Of a DNA stretch of 34,130 nt, positions 33,476 to 34,130 are shown piece by piece. The position numbers were made by a program, and so were the translations under genes. Numbering within the stretch: position 1 is the stretch's first letter; each line of letters starts with the position of its first letter. Source of the stretch: CAZBBC01 sp964489835. GTDB lineage: Bacteria; Calditrichota; Calditrichia; JAJRVZ01. The DNA lies in the NCBI GenBank assembly GCA_964489835.1, contig CAZBBC010000036.1, positions 1 through 34,130 on the forward strand. Direction: 5' to 3'. The notes below the pieces were generated by a model. That model searched no databases. It saw only the letters and a list, made by a program, of their open reading frames with translations, and had not been told where the DNA came from.

Positions 33476-34130
33476 TTAATCCCCATATCTTAAATGAAAA
33501 TTTCCATCGTTATCTTTCCAAACATCTGGAGTAACCCATTCTTTGAATTCAGGTGTAGTTGTGAAAACTGGTTCCGAACCTTTTTCATCTGTTTGTTGAT
33601 TTTCTGCTTCTTCTCTATTATTACTACTCTCTTTGTCGGATAAGATTGATTCCACTGCTATATCAGTAATTTCTCCAGCAATTGGATCAGCTATACTAAC
33701 TATACCGCCAACAACGTCTCCAATAATATCAGGTTGATCATAATACCGATTATTAATTTTCCAAGATATTGATGCCCCTCTTGCAGCTAATGATATAGAC
33801 TTTAAGAGTGGTATTTTATAACCTGTAATACCAGTTACTCTACTTATAGCGTCAAGAGTTTTCGGGGTATATTTATTCATAACATAATCAGCAAATCTCG
33901 CAGCATTATTCTTAAATTTATTATATTCAACCTGCATTGCATTAGAATTAATTCCAAAATCATTATTCCCATTAGAATCAAGTCTATTTAAAGGATTATT
34001 ATGAGTATAATGATAAGGAGTCATATTTGGTGCTAAATTTGCTTTCGGATCAAGTGATAACCATCTTCCAATTTTCGGATCATAATACCTAGCGCCAAAA
34101 TTATACAAATCGCTTTCGCTGTCATACTCG
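33476..34130 (-). CDS. RHS-repeat protein, C-terminal end (partial, runs off the window)
   Basis: The minus strand enters at the window end in frame as EYDSESDLYNFGARYYDPKI, then GRWLSLDPKANLAPNMTPYH and NNPLNRLDSNGNN, the conserved RHS core at the tip junction. After it about 160 residues of tip follow: a helical segment (NKFKNNAARFADYVMNKYT), GGIVSIADPIAGEI, an acidic Ser/Glu linker and a beta-like ending with WVTPDVWKDNDGNFHLRY. There is no known toxin motif. The main shell lies outside the window. The 24-bp core repeat at 34076-34099 is shared with the orphan tip. A short ORF-start methionine near 34108 is inside the core and is not the real start. Confidence 0.8.
   Translation of the reverse strand, partial: EYDSESDLYNFGARYYDPKIGRWLSLDPKANLAPNMTPYHYTHNNPLNRLDSNGNNDFGINSNAMQVEYNKFKNNAARFADYVMNKYTPKTLDAISRVTGITGYKIPLLKSISLAARGASISWKINNRYYDQPDIIGDVVGGIVSIADPIAGEITDIAVESILSDKESSNNREEAENQQTDEKGSEPVFTTTPEFKEWVTPDVWKDNDGNFHLRYGD
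34076..34099. repeat. 24-bp exact repeat at the resident RHS core
   Basis: Same sequence and direction as 33016-33039; see that entry. Confidence 0.85.

Overview
The window looks like bacterial DNA from an uncultured Gram-negative heterotroph, most likely in the FCB superphylum (KSB1/Calditrichota/Latescibacterota-like). This rests on lipoproteins of DUF6567 and DUF2846 type, secreted Gfo/Idh/MocA oxidoreductases with Tat-like leaders, a BON-LysM protein, and AT-rich dispersed intergenic repeats. It is an inference from gene flavour; there is no rRNA or other phylogenetic marker here. Nearly all genes are on the minus strand; only a sodium/solute symporter and a URO-D-fold protein are on the plus strand. 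I see no rRNA, tRNA or CRISPR array.

Layout. (1) 1-3200: beta-CASP ribonuclease-like hydrolase, DUF937 protein and BON-LysM protein, with an internally deleted M48 protease gene between them. The block is bracketed by a 48-nt inverted repeat (45/48 matches). (2) 3.5-16.9 kb: a secreted carbohydrate-metabolism region with a TIM-barrel hydrolase, two Gfo/Idh/MocA oxidoreductases, a GDPD/PLC-like lipoprotein, a heparinase II/III-like protein, a beta-propeller/alpha-toroid protein, a four-Asp-box sialidase-type protein and small lipoproteins. (3) 17-21 kb: a transglutaminase-like TPR protein, a membrane GGDEF cyclase and an SDR enzyme, with remnants of a DUF1697 gene and of a secreted beta-sandwich protein. 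(4) 20.5-31.4 kb: a DUF1284-like cysteine protein, three URO-D/MtaA-fold proteins, RhaT, an amidohydrolase, a GcvR-like ACT protein and a large SSS symporter, again with broken genes (L,D-transpeptidase, a DUF3592-like membrane protein). (5) 31.5-34.1 kb: an AT-rich RHS polymorphic-toxin tail region with the C-terminal end of one RHS gene, a small two-helix membrane protein, an orphan RHS core plus tip carrying an HExxH motif, and a lipoprotein.

How the parts may work together. The carbohydrate genes suggest capture and trimming of uronate-, rhamnose- or sialate-containing glycans, uptake by RhaT and the SSS symporter, and oxidation by Gfo/Idh enzymes. The MtaA-like proteins could move methyl groups from methylated substrates to a corrinoid. 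No corrinoid protein is present in the window, so this stays a hypothesis.

Two structural themes stand out. First, the window is unusually rich in gene remnants (M48 protease, RAYT-type transposase, DUF1697, L,D-transpeptidase, DUF3592-like, secreted beta-sandwich), several keeping the ends but not the middle. Second, a four-copy, about 190-bp nested-palindrome repeat lies between genes, always in the same orientation, and one copy is 180 bp from the RAYT fragment. The RHS region shows an exact 24-bp match at the core/tip junction of the resident gene and the orphan tip, the arrangement expected for toxin-tip switching by recombination.
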